A stretch of DNA of 64,000 nt, taken from contig CP097971.1 in assembly GCA_023703615.1 (NCBI GenBank), positions 662,315-726,314 on the forward strand, read 5' to 3'. Below are positions 9,253-18,832 of this stretch, piece by piece. The translations under genes and the position numbers were made by a program. Origin of the DNA: SAR86 cluster bacterium. GTDB lineage: Bacteria; Pseudomonadota; Gammaproteobacteria; Magnimaribacterales; D2472. Each line of letters opens with the position of its first letter. The first letter of the stretch is position 1. The notes under the pieces were generated by a model. The model was not told where the DNA came from, searched no databases, and was given only the letters and a program-made list of their open reading frames with translations.

Positions 9253-10202
9253 TTATCTAATTTAAGTTCCTTTATCATGTTTAGGTGTTCTTCATATGAT
9301 TTGGAAAAGTAATGAGATGTAGGCGAATTAGCAACAAAGAAAAGGTACTCACCCGGTTGTGAGATTATTGCAGCTTTAAGAGATGATTTTGATACCATAG
9401 AAATAGGGGTTGGTGGTAATCCGTTAATCATATATGTATTGTAAATATTATTTTTATCAAGAATATCAGATTTTTTAATATCTCCATCAAAATTTGGTAA
9501 CAAACCATAAATAATTGTTGGATCTGCTTGTAGTCTCATGGGTATAGTTAATCTTTTTAAAAATACTGAAGCTATTAGTTCTTTCTCATTATTATTTCCT
9601 GCCTCTTTTTCAATAATCGATGCAAGTATTAACGCTTCCTCTTTAGTTTTTATTGGATTGTTTGGATGCTTGTCTTTCCATATTTCATTCAAATATGATA
9701 TCAATGCATTATTACTTTTTTTTAAAATTGATGATAGGTTCGAGTTATATTTATAATAATATGTATCAGGTTGAAAAATTCCTTCTTTAAAAATAAAAAA
9801 ACTATTAACACAATTAAAAAATTTACAATCATTAATCAAAGTTGAGTCTTTGATATTATTTTGTAAATCATAGATATTTGATCCCTCTTTAATTACAAAT
9901 TTATGAGTTACTGTATTTCCATTGCTTATATCTTTAATAATAATATCTAATGGTTTATTTTTTATATTATATTCACCAGCCTGCAATGTTTCTATTTTAT
10001 TTAATCTTAAATATATTTTAAGAAATAATTTATTTAAGACGTTTGAAGGTGCTATTAAATTTAATATTTTATTTTGTGAGGTACCATACTCAATAAAAAT
10101 CGTATCTGAATTAGAAATGCTTTTAGATTGAATAAATGAAAAATATGGTCCAATCAGTATTATAGATATTATTACAAATAATATGGAAGCTCTTTTCAAC
10201 AT
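9249..10202 (-). CDS. mltG: Endolytic murein transglycosylase MltG (YceG family)
   Basis: Membrane-anchored enzyme that cuts nascent glycan strands and limits their length. The N-terminus holds one membrane segment (about 5-23). The YceG catalytic domain shows EEALILASIIEKEAGN, with the catalytic Glu in IIEKE, and LQADPTIIYGL, NTYMINGLPPTPIS and FVAN near the C-terminus. At 317 residues it is slightly short. In E. coli this gene (yceG) sits between pabC and tmk; here it lies directly after acpP. Confidence 0.93.
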   Translation of the reverse strand: MLKRASILFVIISIILIGPYFSFIQSKSISNSDTIFIEYGTSQNKILNLIAPSNVLNKLFLKIYLRLNKIETLQAGEYNIKNKPLDIIIKDISNGNTVTHKFVIKEGSNIYDLQNNIKDSTLINDCKFFNCVNSFFIFKEGIFQPDTYYYKYNSNLSSILKKSNNALISYLNEIWKDKHPNNPIKTKEEALILASIIEKEAGNNNEKELIASVFLKRLTIPMRLQADPTIIYGLLPNFDGDIKKSDILDKNNIYNTYMINGLPPTPISMVSKSSLKAAIISQPGEYLFFVANSPTSHYFSKSYEEHLNMIKELKLDK

Positions 10203-10260
10203 AAACTAACTAATCGTTTTTAGACTAGTTAAATTATAGCGTGTAGATATTGTAAAGTTT

Positions 10261-10491
10261 TTACGAATTAGAATTTATATAATCAACAGCTTCATTAACT
10301 GTAGAAATTTTTTCTGCATCTTCATCAGCAATTTCTAGATCAAATTCTTCTTCTAACGCCATTACTAGTTCGACTGTATCAAGAGAATCGGCTCCAAGAT
10401 CATCCACAAATGAAGAATCATTTTGAACTTCATCCATAGAAACACCTAATTGATCACTGACAATTTTCTTTACTCTATCTTCTACACTCAT
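10261..10491 (-). CDS. acpP: Acyl carrier protein
   Basis: Carrier of acyl intermediates in fatty-acid synthesis, 76 residues, strongly acidic. The phosphopantetheine serine is in [18 protein letters not shown] (about Ser36). A good ribosome site (GGAG) lies just before the ATG. It follows fabG with an 79-bp gap and precedes mltG with a 58-bp gap. fabF, which follows acpP in most Gammaproteobacteria, is not here. Confidence 0.97.
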   Translation of the reverse strand: MSVEDRVKKIVSDQLGVSMDEVQNDSSFVDDLGADSLDTVELVMALEEEFDLEIADEDAEKISTVNEAVDYINSNS

Positions 10492-10570
10492 AAATGCTCC
10501 CTAACCTAAATTTGAATTTATTTTACAACTAATCTAAGTAACATGCACGAATTAGCAAAAATAATTTGCA

Positions 10571-11287
10571 TTAATGCATGAAAAGACCTCCATCAATAGA
10601 TATTGTTTGTCCGGTAATATATTGTGCCTCATCACTTGCTAAAAATGACACTGCATTTGTTATATCATCAACTATACCAAATCTCTTTAAAGGTATAGTT
10701 TGCATAATATTATTTTTGGCATCATTATTTAAAAATGAAGTCATATCTGTTTCTATGAACCCTGGTGCAATTGAATTAACTGTAATGCCTCTTGAACCTA
10801 ACTCTTTTGCAAGCGATTTTGTAAAACCACCTAAGCCTGCTTTTGCTGACGCATAATTTACTTGACCAGCATTACCCATTAGCCCTGCTACTGATGAAAT
10901 ATTAATTATTCTACCGAACTTATTTTTGACCATATTCTTTGTAAATGCTTTTGTTAAATTAAATGTGCCGGTTAAGTTTGTTGCTAGCACATCATCCCAT
11001 TGTTCGTCTTTCATTCTTAAAAAAATTTGGTCTGAAGTTATGCCAGCATTATTAATTAATATGTTGGGTAACATGTCTTCTCTTTTTAAATATTTTATAC
11101 AACTCTGAATAGATTCTCTGCAATTAATATCAAGCTTGTAAGACATGAGATTGGGTAGTTTCTTTTCAAACTGAAAATCACTCCTTGATGTACCAATTAC
11201 AGTATGACCAATTTCAGCAAAATAATTTGCTATTGATAACCCTATTCCTCTTGAAGCTCCAGATATAAAAATTATCTTTTTAATCAT
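10571..11287 (-). CDS. fabG: 3-oxoacyl-[acyl-carrier-protein] reductase
   Basis: NADPH-dependent reduction of 3-ketoacyl-ACP. The cofactor loop is SGASRGIGLS (about 9-18), the Ser-Tyr-Lys catalytic residues are in ISSVAGLMGN and YASAKAG, and the C-terminal GQTISIDGG is typical. Length 238. Its ATG overlaps the fabD stop (ATGA), and acpP follows, which supports the FabG assignment over a generic SDR. Confidence 0.94.
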   Translation of the reverse strand: MIKKIIFISGASRGIGLSIANYFAEIGHTVIGTSRSDFQFEKKLPNLMSYKLDINCRESIQSCIKYLKREDMLPNILINNAGITSDQIFLRMKDEQWDDVLATNLTGTFNLTKAFTKNMVKNKFGRIINISSVAGLMGNAGQVNYASAKAGLGGFTKSLAKELGSRGITVNSIAPGFIETDMTSFLNNDAKNNIMQTIPLKRFGIVDDITNAVSFLASDEAQYITGQTISIDGGLFMH

Positions 11288-12201
11288 ATAAATTCCTTTA
11301 ACTCATCAAAATTTAAAGATGACATTGAAAAAATTTTATTCGCACCATTAAGTTTTGCTAGTCCAGATAGAACTTTTCCAGGGCCACACTCAATAATAAT
11401 ACCATTGTATTTATTTATACTATTCATAGTTTTATACCATTGAACAGGATTAGTTAATTGATTAATCAAATTTTCCTTAATGGTTATTGGATCATATGAA
11501 ATTTGTGCATTATAGTTTTGTATCAAAGGAATAGTTGGTGTATTAATCTTTACCTCATTAATTTTTTCTCTAAATTTATCAGATGCTTCCTTCATTAAAT
11601 TACAATGAGATGGAACTGTAACTTTTAGTTCAATGCATCTTTTTGCACCAGCCTCTTTGCATAGTTTTATAGCTTCAATTACTCCCTTTTCATTTCCTGC
11701 AATAACTATCTGCTTAGGTGCATTTAAATTTGCTGACGAGACAGAACAACTATCTTTATCAGAGATTGTCGAACATATCTTATTTATTATTTGTTCATCT
11801 AAGCCTAATATTGCACACATTATTCCTTTTTCAGACTTTTCCATCAATAAACCTCTTTGATAAACAAGATTTAGAGCATCTGCTATATCAATTGAGTCTG
11901 AGGCCACAAGTGCGGAGTATTCTCCTAATGAGTGACCAGCGCATATGTCAACTTTGATCTTAAGATCACAAATCAATTTCTTAAAAAAAAAATACGATGT
12001 AATTAATAATGCTGGTTGAGTTACAGAAGTTTTATTCAACTCTGCGGGAGATCCATTTTTTATAATCTCAACTAAGTCAAAAGGTAATATATTATTAGAA
12101 ATGCTTGATATTAAATTTATAGTATCTTGATCAAAACTGTCTAGCATCTCAGAGTTTTGTGATCCTTGGCCGGGAAAGACTAGGGAAATATGTGTTGCCA
12201 T
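11284..12201 (-). CDS. fabD: Malonyl-CoA-ACP transacylase
   Basis: Transfers malonyl groups from CoA to ACP. The motif FPGQGSQ is at residues 9-15, the nucleophile Ser is in GHSLGEYSAL, and the catalytic His is in TVPSHCNLM. C-terminal IIECGPGKVLSGL is conserved. 305 residues. It begins five bases after the rpmF stop and overlaps fabG by 4 bp. plsX and fabH, which lie between rpmF and fabD in E. coli, are missing. Confidence 0.95.
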   Translation of the reverse strand: MATHISLVFPGQGSQNSEMLDSFDQDTINLISSISNNILPFDLVEIIKNGSPAELNKTSVTQPALLITSYFFFKKLICDLKIKVDICAGHSLGEYSALVASDSIDIADALNLVYQRGLLMEKSEKGIMCAILGLDEQIINKICSTISDKDSCSVSSANLNAPKQIVIAGNEKGVIEAIKLCKEAGAKRCIELKVTVPSHCNLMKEASDKFREKINEVKINTPTIPLIQNYNAQISYDPITIKENLINQLTNPVQWYKTMNSINKYNGIIIECGPGKVLSGLAKLNGANKIFSMSSLNFDELKEFI

Positions 12202-12206
12202 AATAA

Positions 12207-12416
12207 TTAGGCTGACGTTTCTTCGGCTTCTTCTTTTATCGGTTTACGTAGGTCCTTAATAAGTCTTCCCTTATAAAATCCATCTTTTGTCATCTGATGT
12301 CGAAGGTGTTTTTCTCCTGATACAGGATCGATAGATAATTTAGATGCTTTTAAAGAATCATGTGAGCGTCTCTGCCCTTTTCTAGATCTTGTAACTTTAC
12401 TTTTTTGAACTGCCAT
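12207..12416 (-). CDS. rpmF: 50S ribosomal protein L32
   Basis: Small ribosomal protein of 69 residues. It starts [20 protein letters not shown], the L32 signature, and has a long acidic tail (EEAEETSA). It is a cysteine-free version, as is usual in gammaproteobacterial L32. It heads the fab-mltG-tmk-holB run, so its promoter probably drives the whole leftward unit; the 64-bp gap to rluC is the only space upstream. Confidence 0.96.
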   Translation of the reverse strand: MAVQKSKVTRSRKGQRRSHDSLKASKLSIDPVSGEKHLRHQMTKDGFYKGRLIKDLRKPIKEEAEETSA

Positions 12417-12480
12417 CTTTCTAACCTTTAAAAAAAACGTATCCTAACAAAATTATACTAAATTTAACAGATTTATATAA

Positions 12481-13386
12481 TTAATAACTTTCAACTAATT
12501 TCATAAAGTCATCATCAGGCTCAATTTTTATATCTATAAAAATGTCATCTTCATCTTTAAAATTAAGTTTATATGAATGTAGCGCCATTCTTTTAATATT
12601 ATTAATTAAATTTGACTTGTTAAATTTATGATCTCCATATTTATTATCATTAATCACAGGATGGTTTATATTGCTGGACTGAAGACGAATTTGATGAGTT
12701 CTACCTGTAAATATCTCAATTTCTACTAGTGTTGATTTAGTCAATCTTTTAATAGGTTTAAAAAAAGATATGGAATCTTTGCCAGCATCAGATATATATG
12801 ATTTTTTTTTGCCAGTTGATTTTGATTCAATTGAGTTATTGAGTTTAATTTTTGATTTTAAATGACCTTTTAGTATTGCTAGATATTTTTTTTCAATCTT
12901 ATTTGCAATAGATATTTTATTGAAATATCTGTTAGCTAATTTATTTTTTGAGAGTACTAAACAACCGCTAGTTTCTTTATCAATTCTATGACATAAATCA
13001 AGCTCACTGTTCAATAATGATCTCATGATTTCAATAACGGTAATTGAATTCTTTGTACCAGAGTGAACTGCTATGCCACTTGGCTTGTCAATAATAATAT
13101 AATTTTTATTTTCAAAAACTATCCTTTTCTCAAGCAAGTCCATATAGTGAGTAGGAATTTTTTTGTCAAGTTTTACATCGTCCTCTGTGATTGGTGGTAT
13201 TCGAATTAGATCACCAGTTTTTATTTTTGTTTTTGCTTTTGCTCTCTTTGAATTAATTCTTACTTCGCCTTTGCGAATAATTTTGTATATCTTTGATTTA
13301 GGAATATTTTTGAAGATTGAAATCAAATAATTATCTAATCTTCTGTTGTTATTATGTTTATCAATTTCAATATTTTTGACACTCAT
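12481..13386 (-). CDS. rluC: 23S rRNA pseudouridine synthase (RluC family)
   Basis: RluA/RluC/RluD-family pseudouridine synthase with an N-terminal S4 RNA-binding domain (RRLDNYL to about residue 75) and a catalytic domain holding HRIDKETSGCLVLSK with the catalytic Asp. FTGRTHQIRLQ is the second family motif. It is divergent from rne, the E. coli arrangement of rluC and rne, which supports RluC over RluD. The start chosen is ATG at 13386; a GTG immediately before it is less likely. 301 residues. Confidence 0.88.
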   Translation of the reverse strand: MSVKNIEIDKHNNNRRLDNYLISIFKNIPKSKIYKIIRKGEVRINSKRAKAKTKIKTGDLIRIPPITEDDVKLDKKIPTHYMDLLEKRIVFENKNYIIIDKPSGIAVHSGTKNSITVIEIMRSLLNSELDLCHRIDKETSGCLVLSKNKLANRYFNKISIANKIEKKYLAILKGHLKSKIKLNNSIESKSTGKKKSYISDAGKDSISFFKPIKRLTKSTLVEIEIFTGRTHQIRLQSSNINHPVINDNKYGDHKFNKSNLINNIKRMALHSYKLNFKDEDDIFIDIKIEPDDDFMKLVESY

Positions 13387-13577
13387 CACACAAATCTATA
13401 GGATATACTCCTAAATAACTAGTTATTACTAGTAAAAATATAAAGAAAGATAAATACAACAGTTTTTTTTACAACCCATAAATTGGGTTAATCATTAAGC
13501 AAATAATGTAAGACTTACTGATAGAAGCTTTCATAGCATACTGCTGAATTATCTTCCTATAAAATAGGGAGAACAAA
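13387..13577. promoter_or_regulatory. Divergent rluC/rne intergenic region with rne leader hairpins
   Basis: A 191-bp spacer, long for this genome. Visible elements are the repeat ACTAGT-TATT-ACTAGT near 13417-13432, a 6-bp stem AACCCA/TGGGTT with a 5-base loop (13473-13489), the short palindrome GTAAG-A-CTTAC near 13508, and a 5-bp stem CCTAT/ATAGG (13556-13568). The last of these pairs bases just before and inside the rne ribosome site (AGGGAG, 13566-13571). In E. coli the rne leader mediates RNase E autoregulation; a similar role here is inference. No terminator-like run of T follows any stem. Confidence 0.45.
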
Positions 13578-15554
13578 ATGAAAAGAATTTTAATCAATTC
13601 ATCTTATAGCGATGAATTAAGAGTTGCACTAGTCGATGGTGCAAAACTTTACGACTTTGATACGGAATCACCTGAAAGAGTTTTACTTAAAGGAAGTATT
13701 TTTAAAGCAACAGTTTCTAGAATAGAGACAAGTTTAGATGCTGCTTTTGTAAATTTTGGCTCAGAAAGACATGGATTTCTTCCTCTAAAAGAATTATCAA
13801 AGGATTATTATAAAAAGAATGCGAAAGGTAAATTTGAGTGTACTCTAAAGGAAGGTCAGGAAATAATTGTACAAGTTACAAAAGAGGAAAGAGGTACCAA
13901 AGGTGCAGCATTAACAACTCAAATAGGTTTGGCTGGAAGATTTTTAGTATTAATACCTAACTCATCAAGATCAGGCGGTATTTCAAGAAGAATAAGTGGC
14001 GACGAAAGAGATCAAATAAAAGAATCTTTGAATACACTTAATATTCCAGAAAATATGAGTGCTATAGTAAGAACTAACGGTCTTGGAAGAACCTCTGAGG
14101 AGCTTAGTTTAGACTTAGCCTACTTACTAGCATTATGGTCTGAAATTGAAAATATGTTTCCAAATGCTATATCGCCATCATTAATATATCGAGACGATAA
14201 ACTGATAGTAAGAGTAGCAAAGGATTACTTCAAAGATGATATAGAAGAAATTTTAATAGATGATATTGATACATTTAATGAAGCAAAAGAGTTTATAAAT
14301 GCTGTTATTCCTGATCATTCTGAAAAAGTAAAATATTATAATGAAGAAATACCATTATTTAATAGATATCAAATAGAATCGCAAATAGAGTTAGCTTTTC
14401 AAAGAGAAATAAATTTATCATCTGGTGGGTCGATTGTAATTGATCCTACCGAAGCAATGACAGCGATTGATGTCAATTCTGCAAGATCTACTAAAGGAAA
14501 AGATATCGAAGAGACTGCTTATAAGACGAACTTGGAAGCTGCTAAAGAGATAGCAAGACAATTACGACTAAGAGATGTTGGTGGGCTTGTGGTTATTGAT
14601 TTCATAGATATGCTTGATGAATCTAATCAAGAGAAAATAGAAAATGCCTTTAGAAAAGCAATATATTCTGATAGAGCAAGAGTTCAAATTTCTAGTATTT
14701 CTAAATTTGGTTTACTTGAAGTTTCAAGACAAAGATTAAGACCTTCTTTAAATGAATCTTATGATATTGAACATGTTTTAGTCAGGGGTCCTAGATCACT
14801 AGGCCAATCCATTTTAAGGATAATTGGCGAGGACTCAGCTAAAGATAATACATCTGAAATTCATGTTTATGTTCCATCTGATGTTGCAAGCTACTTATTA
14901 AATGAAAAAAGATATGAAATTATTAATATCGAGAAAACTAACAACATAAGAGTTTTAGTTATTGCAGATCCATATAAATCAAGACCTTACTACAAGGTTG
15001 TTAGAATTAAAGATACTGAAAAGAAAAATCAAGATTCATATAAGCTTAGTCCTCAAAGTCCTGAGCCAGGAACAGAATGGAGAGATGATAAGAATATAAA
15101 TAAATCAAATAAACCATTAGTCGATGGAGTTAGTCCTCCAAAGATGCCAAAAAAGAAAAAAGACGGTCTAATTGGGTGGATAAAAAATATTACTGGCTTA
15201 GAACAACATGTTAGTCAGGATAAAAAAACTATAAAGAAGAAACCTCAAAGACGTAAAAGTACTTTTAAAAAACCATTTAATAAAAATGCTTCAAGTAAAT
15301 CTAAGCCTAAACAAAATTTCAAGAATAAAAATAGACAAGAAAAAACTGTTAAAAATGACAATGTTCCTAAAAAGAGCACCCCACACAATAAGAAAAATAA
15401 ACCTAATTCTAAAAATAAATCTTTTAAAAAGAATGAGAAAGTTATAGACAAAGCTCCAAAAAAACTAGTAATCCAGGAAGTAAAGAAGGAACCAAAAAAA
15501 ATAAAAGAAATTCCTACTAGAGCTTCTAACGACCCTCGATATAAGAACGAATAA
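13578..15554 (+). CDS. rne: Ribonuclease E (short form, no Zn-link cysteines)
   Basis: Endoribonuclease of mRNA decay and RNA processing. The catalytic half (1 to about 500) contains an S1 domain (about 36-120), a 5'-sensor region, and the DNase I-like core with both metal aspartates in TAIDVNSARSTKG and VVIDFIDMLD. The usual zinc-link CPxC motif is absent: residues 396-407 read DIEHVLVRGPRS. The C-terminal part (about 500-658) is a lysine/asparagine-rich disordered tail, much shorter than the E. coli scaffold. It overlaps nudC tail to tail by 29 bp. It could be called RNase G by length, but the basic tail and rluC neighbour favour RNase E. Confidence 0.92.
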   Translation: MKRILINSSYSDELRVALVDGAKLYDFDTESPERVLLKGSIFKATVSRIETSLDAAFVNFGSERHGFLPLKELSKDYYKKNAKGKFECTLKEGQEIIVQVTKEERGTKGAALTTQIGLAGRFLVLIPNSSRSGGISRRISGDERDQIKESLNTLNIPENMSAIVRTNGLGRTSEELSLDLAYLLALWSEIENMFPNAISPSLIYRDDKLIVRVAKDYFKDDIEEILIDDIDTFNEAKEFINAVIPDHSEKVKYYNEEIPLFNRYQIESQIELAFQREINLSSGGSIVIDPTEAMTAIDVNSARSTKGKDIEETAYKTNLEAAKEIARQLRLRDVGGLVVIDFIDMLDESNQEKIENAFRKAIYSDRARVQISSISKFGLLEVSRQRLRPSLNESYDIEHVLVRGPRSLGQSILRIIGEDSAKDNTSEIHVYVPSDVASYLLNEKRYEIINIEKTNNIRVLVIADPYKSRPYYKVVRIKDTEKKNQDSYKLSPQSPEPGTEWRDDKNINKSNKPLVDGVSPPKMPKKKKDGLIGWIKNITGLEQHVSQDKKTIKKKPQRRKSTFKKPFNKNASSKSKPKQNFKNKNRQEKTVKNDNVPKKSTPHNKKNKPNSKNKSFKKNEKVIDKAPKKLVIQEVKKEPKKIKEIPTRASNDPRYKNE

Positions 15555-16335
15555 TCTGTCCAGAAAGTGATGATTCTGGAGGAATTAATGGTAGTTGATC
15601 GACGTTATACCAATTTGCTTCTGCAATTTCTTCCTCATCTATAACAAGATCACCTGATTCATATTCACATTTAAAACCAAGCATTAACTGTGAAGGAAAT
15701 GGCCAGGGTTGACTTCCAATATATTGTATATTTTTTACTCTTATACTAACTTCTTCCATCACTTCTCGCATAACTGTTTCTTCAGCAGATTCAGATACTT
15801 CAACAAATCCTGCTAGAACACTAAACAAACCTTCTGGGAATAAATTATTTCTAGCAAGTAATATTTCATTACCTTTTGTAACCAAAGCAAGAACACATGG
15901 CGATATTAATGGATATATCATTGATGATGTTTGAGGACAATACAAAGCTTGTTCTTTGGAATTAAATTTATTTAATTCACCTGAGTAACCTGAATATTTA
16001 TTACTTCTTATCCAATGTAATAACTGATTTGCTCTACCCATGAGCAAAATATCATCAGACTTTGATATTACTAATAGATGTCTTAAATCATATTCTACAA
16101 TCGACTCATAGCCTATGTTTATTTCGATATTGGTATTTGATATATCAACCGCATAAATATCGTTTCCATTATTACCAATTCCTATGTACAAATGGTCTTT
16201 AATCTCAATATTTAAAAGATTTTCTTGTAATAAAAATGTTTGTAGATTGGGTTCATAAAGAATTTTATTATTATTAAAGATAATCAAAATATTATTATTA
16301 CTAGCTTTAATGTCCAAAAATCTTTTAAAATGCAT
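15526..16335 (-). CDS. nudC: NudC-type NADH pyrophosphatase / RNA decapping enzyme, zinc ribbon degenerate
   Basis: Nudix hydrolase of NAD(H) and possibly NAD-capped RNA. The Nudix box runs GFVEV...REVMEEVSI (about 176-198), and the NudC signature [11 protein letters not shown] follows (208-218). The zinc ribbon is broken: where E. coli has CGYCG this protein has SGYSG (115-119), and only one Cys (133) remains of the second pair. An N-terminal domain of about 100 residues is present. 269 residues, normal length. It lies tail to tail with rne. Confidence 0.88.
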   Translation of the reverse strand: MHFKRFLDIKASNNNILIIFNNNKILYEPNLQTFLLQENLLNIEIKDHLYIGIGNNGNDIYAVDISNTNIEINIGYESIVEYDLRHLLVISKSDDILLMGRANQLLHWIRSNKYSGYSGELNKFNSKEQALYCPQTSSMIYPLISPCVLALVTKGNEILLARNNLFPEGLFSVLAGFVEVSESAEETVMREVMEEVSIRVKNIQYIGSQPWPFPSQLMLGFKCEYESGDLVIDEEEIAEANWYNVDQLPLIPPESSLSGQIIRSYIEGR

Positions 16336-16355
16336 ATAATCCTATTTGTATAAAA

Positions 16356-17861
16356 ATGTTAAGCGAAATTCAAAAACTTTTTCTTGGTGATGCTCCTGAT
16401 TGGTATAAGTCTACCATAATAGGGTTCCTCATATTTAACCCAATATTGTTAATCATATTGAACAATCTTATGCCTGGAAATTCTGGATTCATTCTTGGTT
16501 GGATTATTCTTCTTCAATTTATTTTTACGTTGGCTATGGCTCTAAAATGCTATCCATTACAGCCTGGTGGCCTACTAGCAATTGAAGCAGTAATTTTAGG
16601 TCTTACATCTACTGAAACTATTTATTATGAGATTTCTGAAAATTTAAAAGTAATTTTATTATTAATTTTTATGGTAGCTGGAATATATTTCATGAAAAAT
16701 TTAATGCTTACTATATTCTCAAAGTTACTTTTAGGTATAAGATCTAAAACTTTTTTATCGCTTCTTTTTTGTGCTTCAGCAGCTGTTTTATCGGCGTTTT
16801 TAGATGCCTTAACAGTAACCGCTGTTTTGATTGGAGTTATGATAGGTTTCTATAGAATTTATCATGCGGTTATTTCAGGTAATGACTTTAGAAATCAGGA
16901 TCATGACTTTAAAGATAATTCTCAAATTGACACCCTAAAAGAAAGTGAACTTGAGGACTTTAAAGGTTTTCTTAGAGATCTTGTTATGCATGGTGCTGTA
17001 GGAACTGCTCTAGGTGGCGTATGTACGACTGTAGGTGAACCACAAAATTTAGTAATAGCAGGTAAGGCTGGCTGGGATTTTATGGAATTTTTCCTTCAGA
17101 TGGCTCCTATTACAATGCCTATTTTGTTTACTGGATTAGTTACATGTGTATTGCTTGAAAAGTTTTCTGTTGCTGGTTTTGGTAATAAATTACCATCAAA
17201 TGTTAGAGAAGTATTTAATGATTACTCTAATTATAGAAATGAAAATATAACAACAAACGATAAAGCTGTATTACTTATTGAATCAATTGTATTAATTTTT
17301 TTAGTTCTTGCTCTAGCATTTAGTATTGCTGCAGTGGGTTTAATAGGCTTAACCGTAATGGTTTTATTAACTGCTTTTAAAGGAGTCACAAAAGAACACG
17401 ATTTAGGTGAGGCATTTCATGAAGCACTTCCCTTCACAGCCTTATTAGCTGTTTTCTTCGCAGTCGTAAGTGTGATTTATGATCAAAAACTTTTCGATCC
17501 AGTTATTAACTATGTTTTATTACAAGATCCTTCTGTTCAGCCTTCTTTATTTTATATTGCAAATGGTTTCTTATCTGCTGTAAGTGATAATGTTTTTGTT
17601 GCGACTATCTATATTAAACAGGTTGCTTTAACAATTCCTGCTGGTACAGATCAATTTAATAATCTGGCTATAGCAATTAATGTTGGTACAAATATACCAA
17701 GCATTGCAACCCCCAATGGACAAGCTGCATTTTTATTTCTTTTAACATCATCCCTTGCTCCTTTAATAAATTTATCTTATTTAAGAATGGTATATATGGC
17801 ACTTCCTTATACTATTATTCTATCTATTGTTGGTTATATAGCTATATATACCCTTCTTTAA
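16356..17861 (+). CDS. nhaB: Na+/H+ antiporter NhaB
   Basis: Sodium-proton antiporter of the inner membrane, 501 residues with about 10-12 hydrophobic segments. The start [18 protein letters not shown] and internal [21 protein letters not shown] and [20 protein letters not shown] are typical of NhaB. It ends TAATG, overlapping the dusA start by one base, so the two are co-translated. A marine sodium-based lifestyle fits, along with the AGCS symporter nearby. Confidence 0.93.
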   Translation: MLSEIQKLFLGDAPDWYKSTIIGFLIFNPILLIILNNLMPGNSGFILGWIILLQFIFTLAMALKCYPLQPGGLLAIEAVILGLTSTETIYYEISENLKVILLLIFMVAGIYFMKNLMLTIFSKLLLGIRSKTFLSLLFCASAAVLSAFLDALTVTAVLIGVMIGFYRIYHAVISGNDFRNQDHDFKDNSQIDTLKESELEDFKGFLRDLVMHGAVGTALGGVCTTVGEPQNLVIAGKAGWDFMEFFLQMAPITMPILFTGLVTCVLLEKFSVAGFGNKLPSNVREVFNDYSNYRNENITTNDKAVLLIESIVLIFLVLALAFSIAAVGLIGLTVMVLLTAFKGVTKEHDLGEAFHEALPFTALLAVFFAVVSVIYDQKLFDPVINYVLLQDPSVQPSLFYIANGFLSAVSDNVFVATIYIKQVALTIPAGTDQFNNLAIAINVGTNIPSIATPNGQAAFLFLLTSSLAPLINLSYLRMVYMALPYTIILSIVGYIAIYTLL

Positions 17862-18832
17862 TGCTCAGAGACTTAAACCACAAATTATGTATTGCTCCAA
17901 TGATGCAATATACAGATATGCACGATAGATATTTATTAAGACTAATATCAGAAAAAGTGTTTCTTTATACAGAAATGATTGCAACTGGTTCTTTGATTTA
18001 TGGTAAGTGCTTTGATCAGCTTGAATTTAATAATGAAGAACATCCTGTTGGTGTTCAACTTGGTGGTTCTAATATAAATGATCTTGTAGAGTGTTCTAAA
18101 AAATGTGAGCAATATGGTTATGACGAAATAAATCTAAACGTAGGTTGTCCATCAGATAGAGTACAAAAAGGTAAATTTGGTGCCTGTCTTATGTTAGAGC
18201 CTGAACTAGTAAAAGACTGTTTAGGTCATATGAAAAATGCAGTAAAGATACCTGTTTCAATTAAATGTAGATTAGGTATAGACAAAAATGAATCATATAA
18301 TTTTCTTTACAATTTTATTTCTATTGTTAAAGAATCTGGTGTGAAGATTTTTATAATTCATGCAAGAAATGGAATTTTGAAGGGTTTAAGTCCAAGACAA
18401 AATAGAAATATACCACCACTTAAATATGACTATGTTTATAAGTTAAAAAGAGATTTTCCAGAACTTAAAATTATTATTAATGGAGGTATCAAAACCATTG
18501 AAAATACGATAGAACATCTTCGCAATGTAGATGGAGTAATGATCGGTAGAGCAGCATATGACAACCCTTTTATGCTTAGCGAAATTGATTCAAATATTTA
18601 TGGCGATCATAAAAAAACTGTTTCAAAAATTGATATTTTTAATAAATATATGGATTATGTTGAAAAAAAACAAAGTGAAGGACATGAATTATCAAGGATG
18701 TTAAAACATATATTTGGTTTATCGAGGGGTAATAAAAACGCAAAACTATATAGATTAAAAATTATTGAAATAATGCAAAATAAAGATTTAAAAAATAACA
18801 GATCTGAACTTCAAAAATTATTAGTCAATTAA
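17861..18832 (+). CDS. dusA: tRNA-dihydrouridine synthase A
   Basis: FMN-dependent reduction of uridine in the tRNA D-loop, 323 residues. TIM-barrel start KLCIAPMMQYTDMHDRYLLR is the DusA form. The catalytic Cys is in LNVGCPSDRVQ, and KCRLGID, IHARNGILKGLSP and GVMIGRAAY follow. It is translationally coupled to nhaB and overlaps mlaA tail to tail by 12 bp. Confidence 0.93.
   Translation: MLRDLNHKLCIAPMMQYTDMHDRYLLRLISEKVFLYTEMIATGSLIYGKCFDQLEFNNEEHPVGVQLGGSNINDLVECSKKCEQYGYDEINLNVGCPSDRVQKGKFGACLMLEPELVKDCLGHMKNAVKIPVSIKCRLGIDKNESYNFLYNFISIVKESGVKIFIIHARNGILKGLSPRQNRNIPPLKYDYVYKLKRDFPELKIIINGGIKTIENTIEHLRNVDGVMIGRAAYDNPFMLSEIDSNIYGDHKKTVSKIDIFNKYMDYVEKKQSEGHELSRMLKHIFGLSRGNKNAKLYRLKIIEIMQNKDLKNNRSELQKLLVN

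Noticed and set aside
13473..13489. AACCCA/TGGGTT stem as a transcription terminator
   Set aside because: No T-run follows on either strand, and it lies between divergent genes where no terminator is needed.
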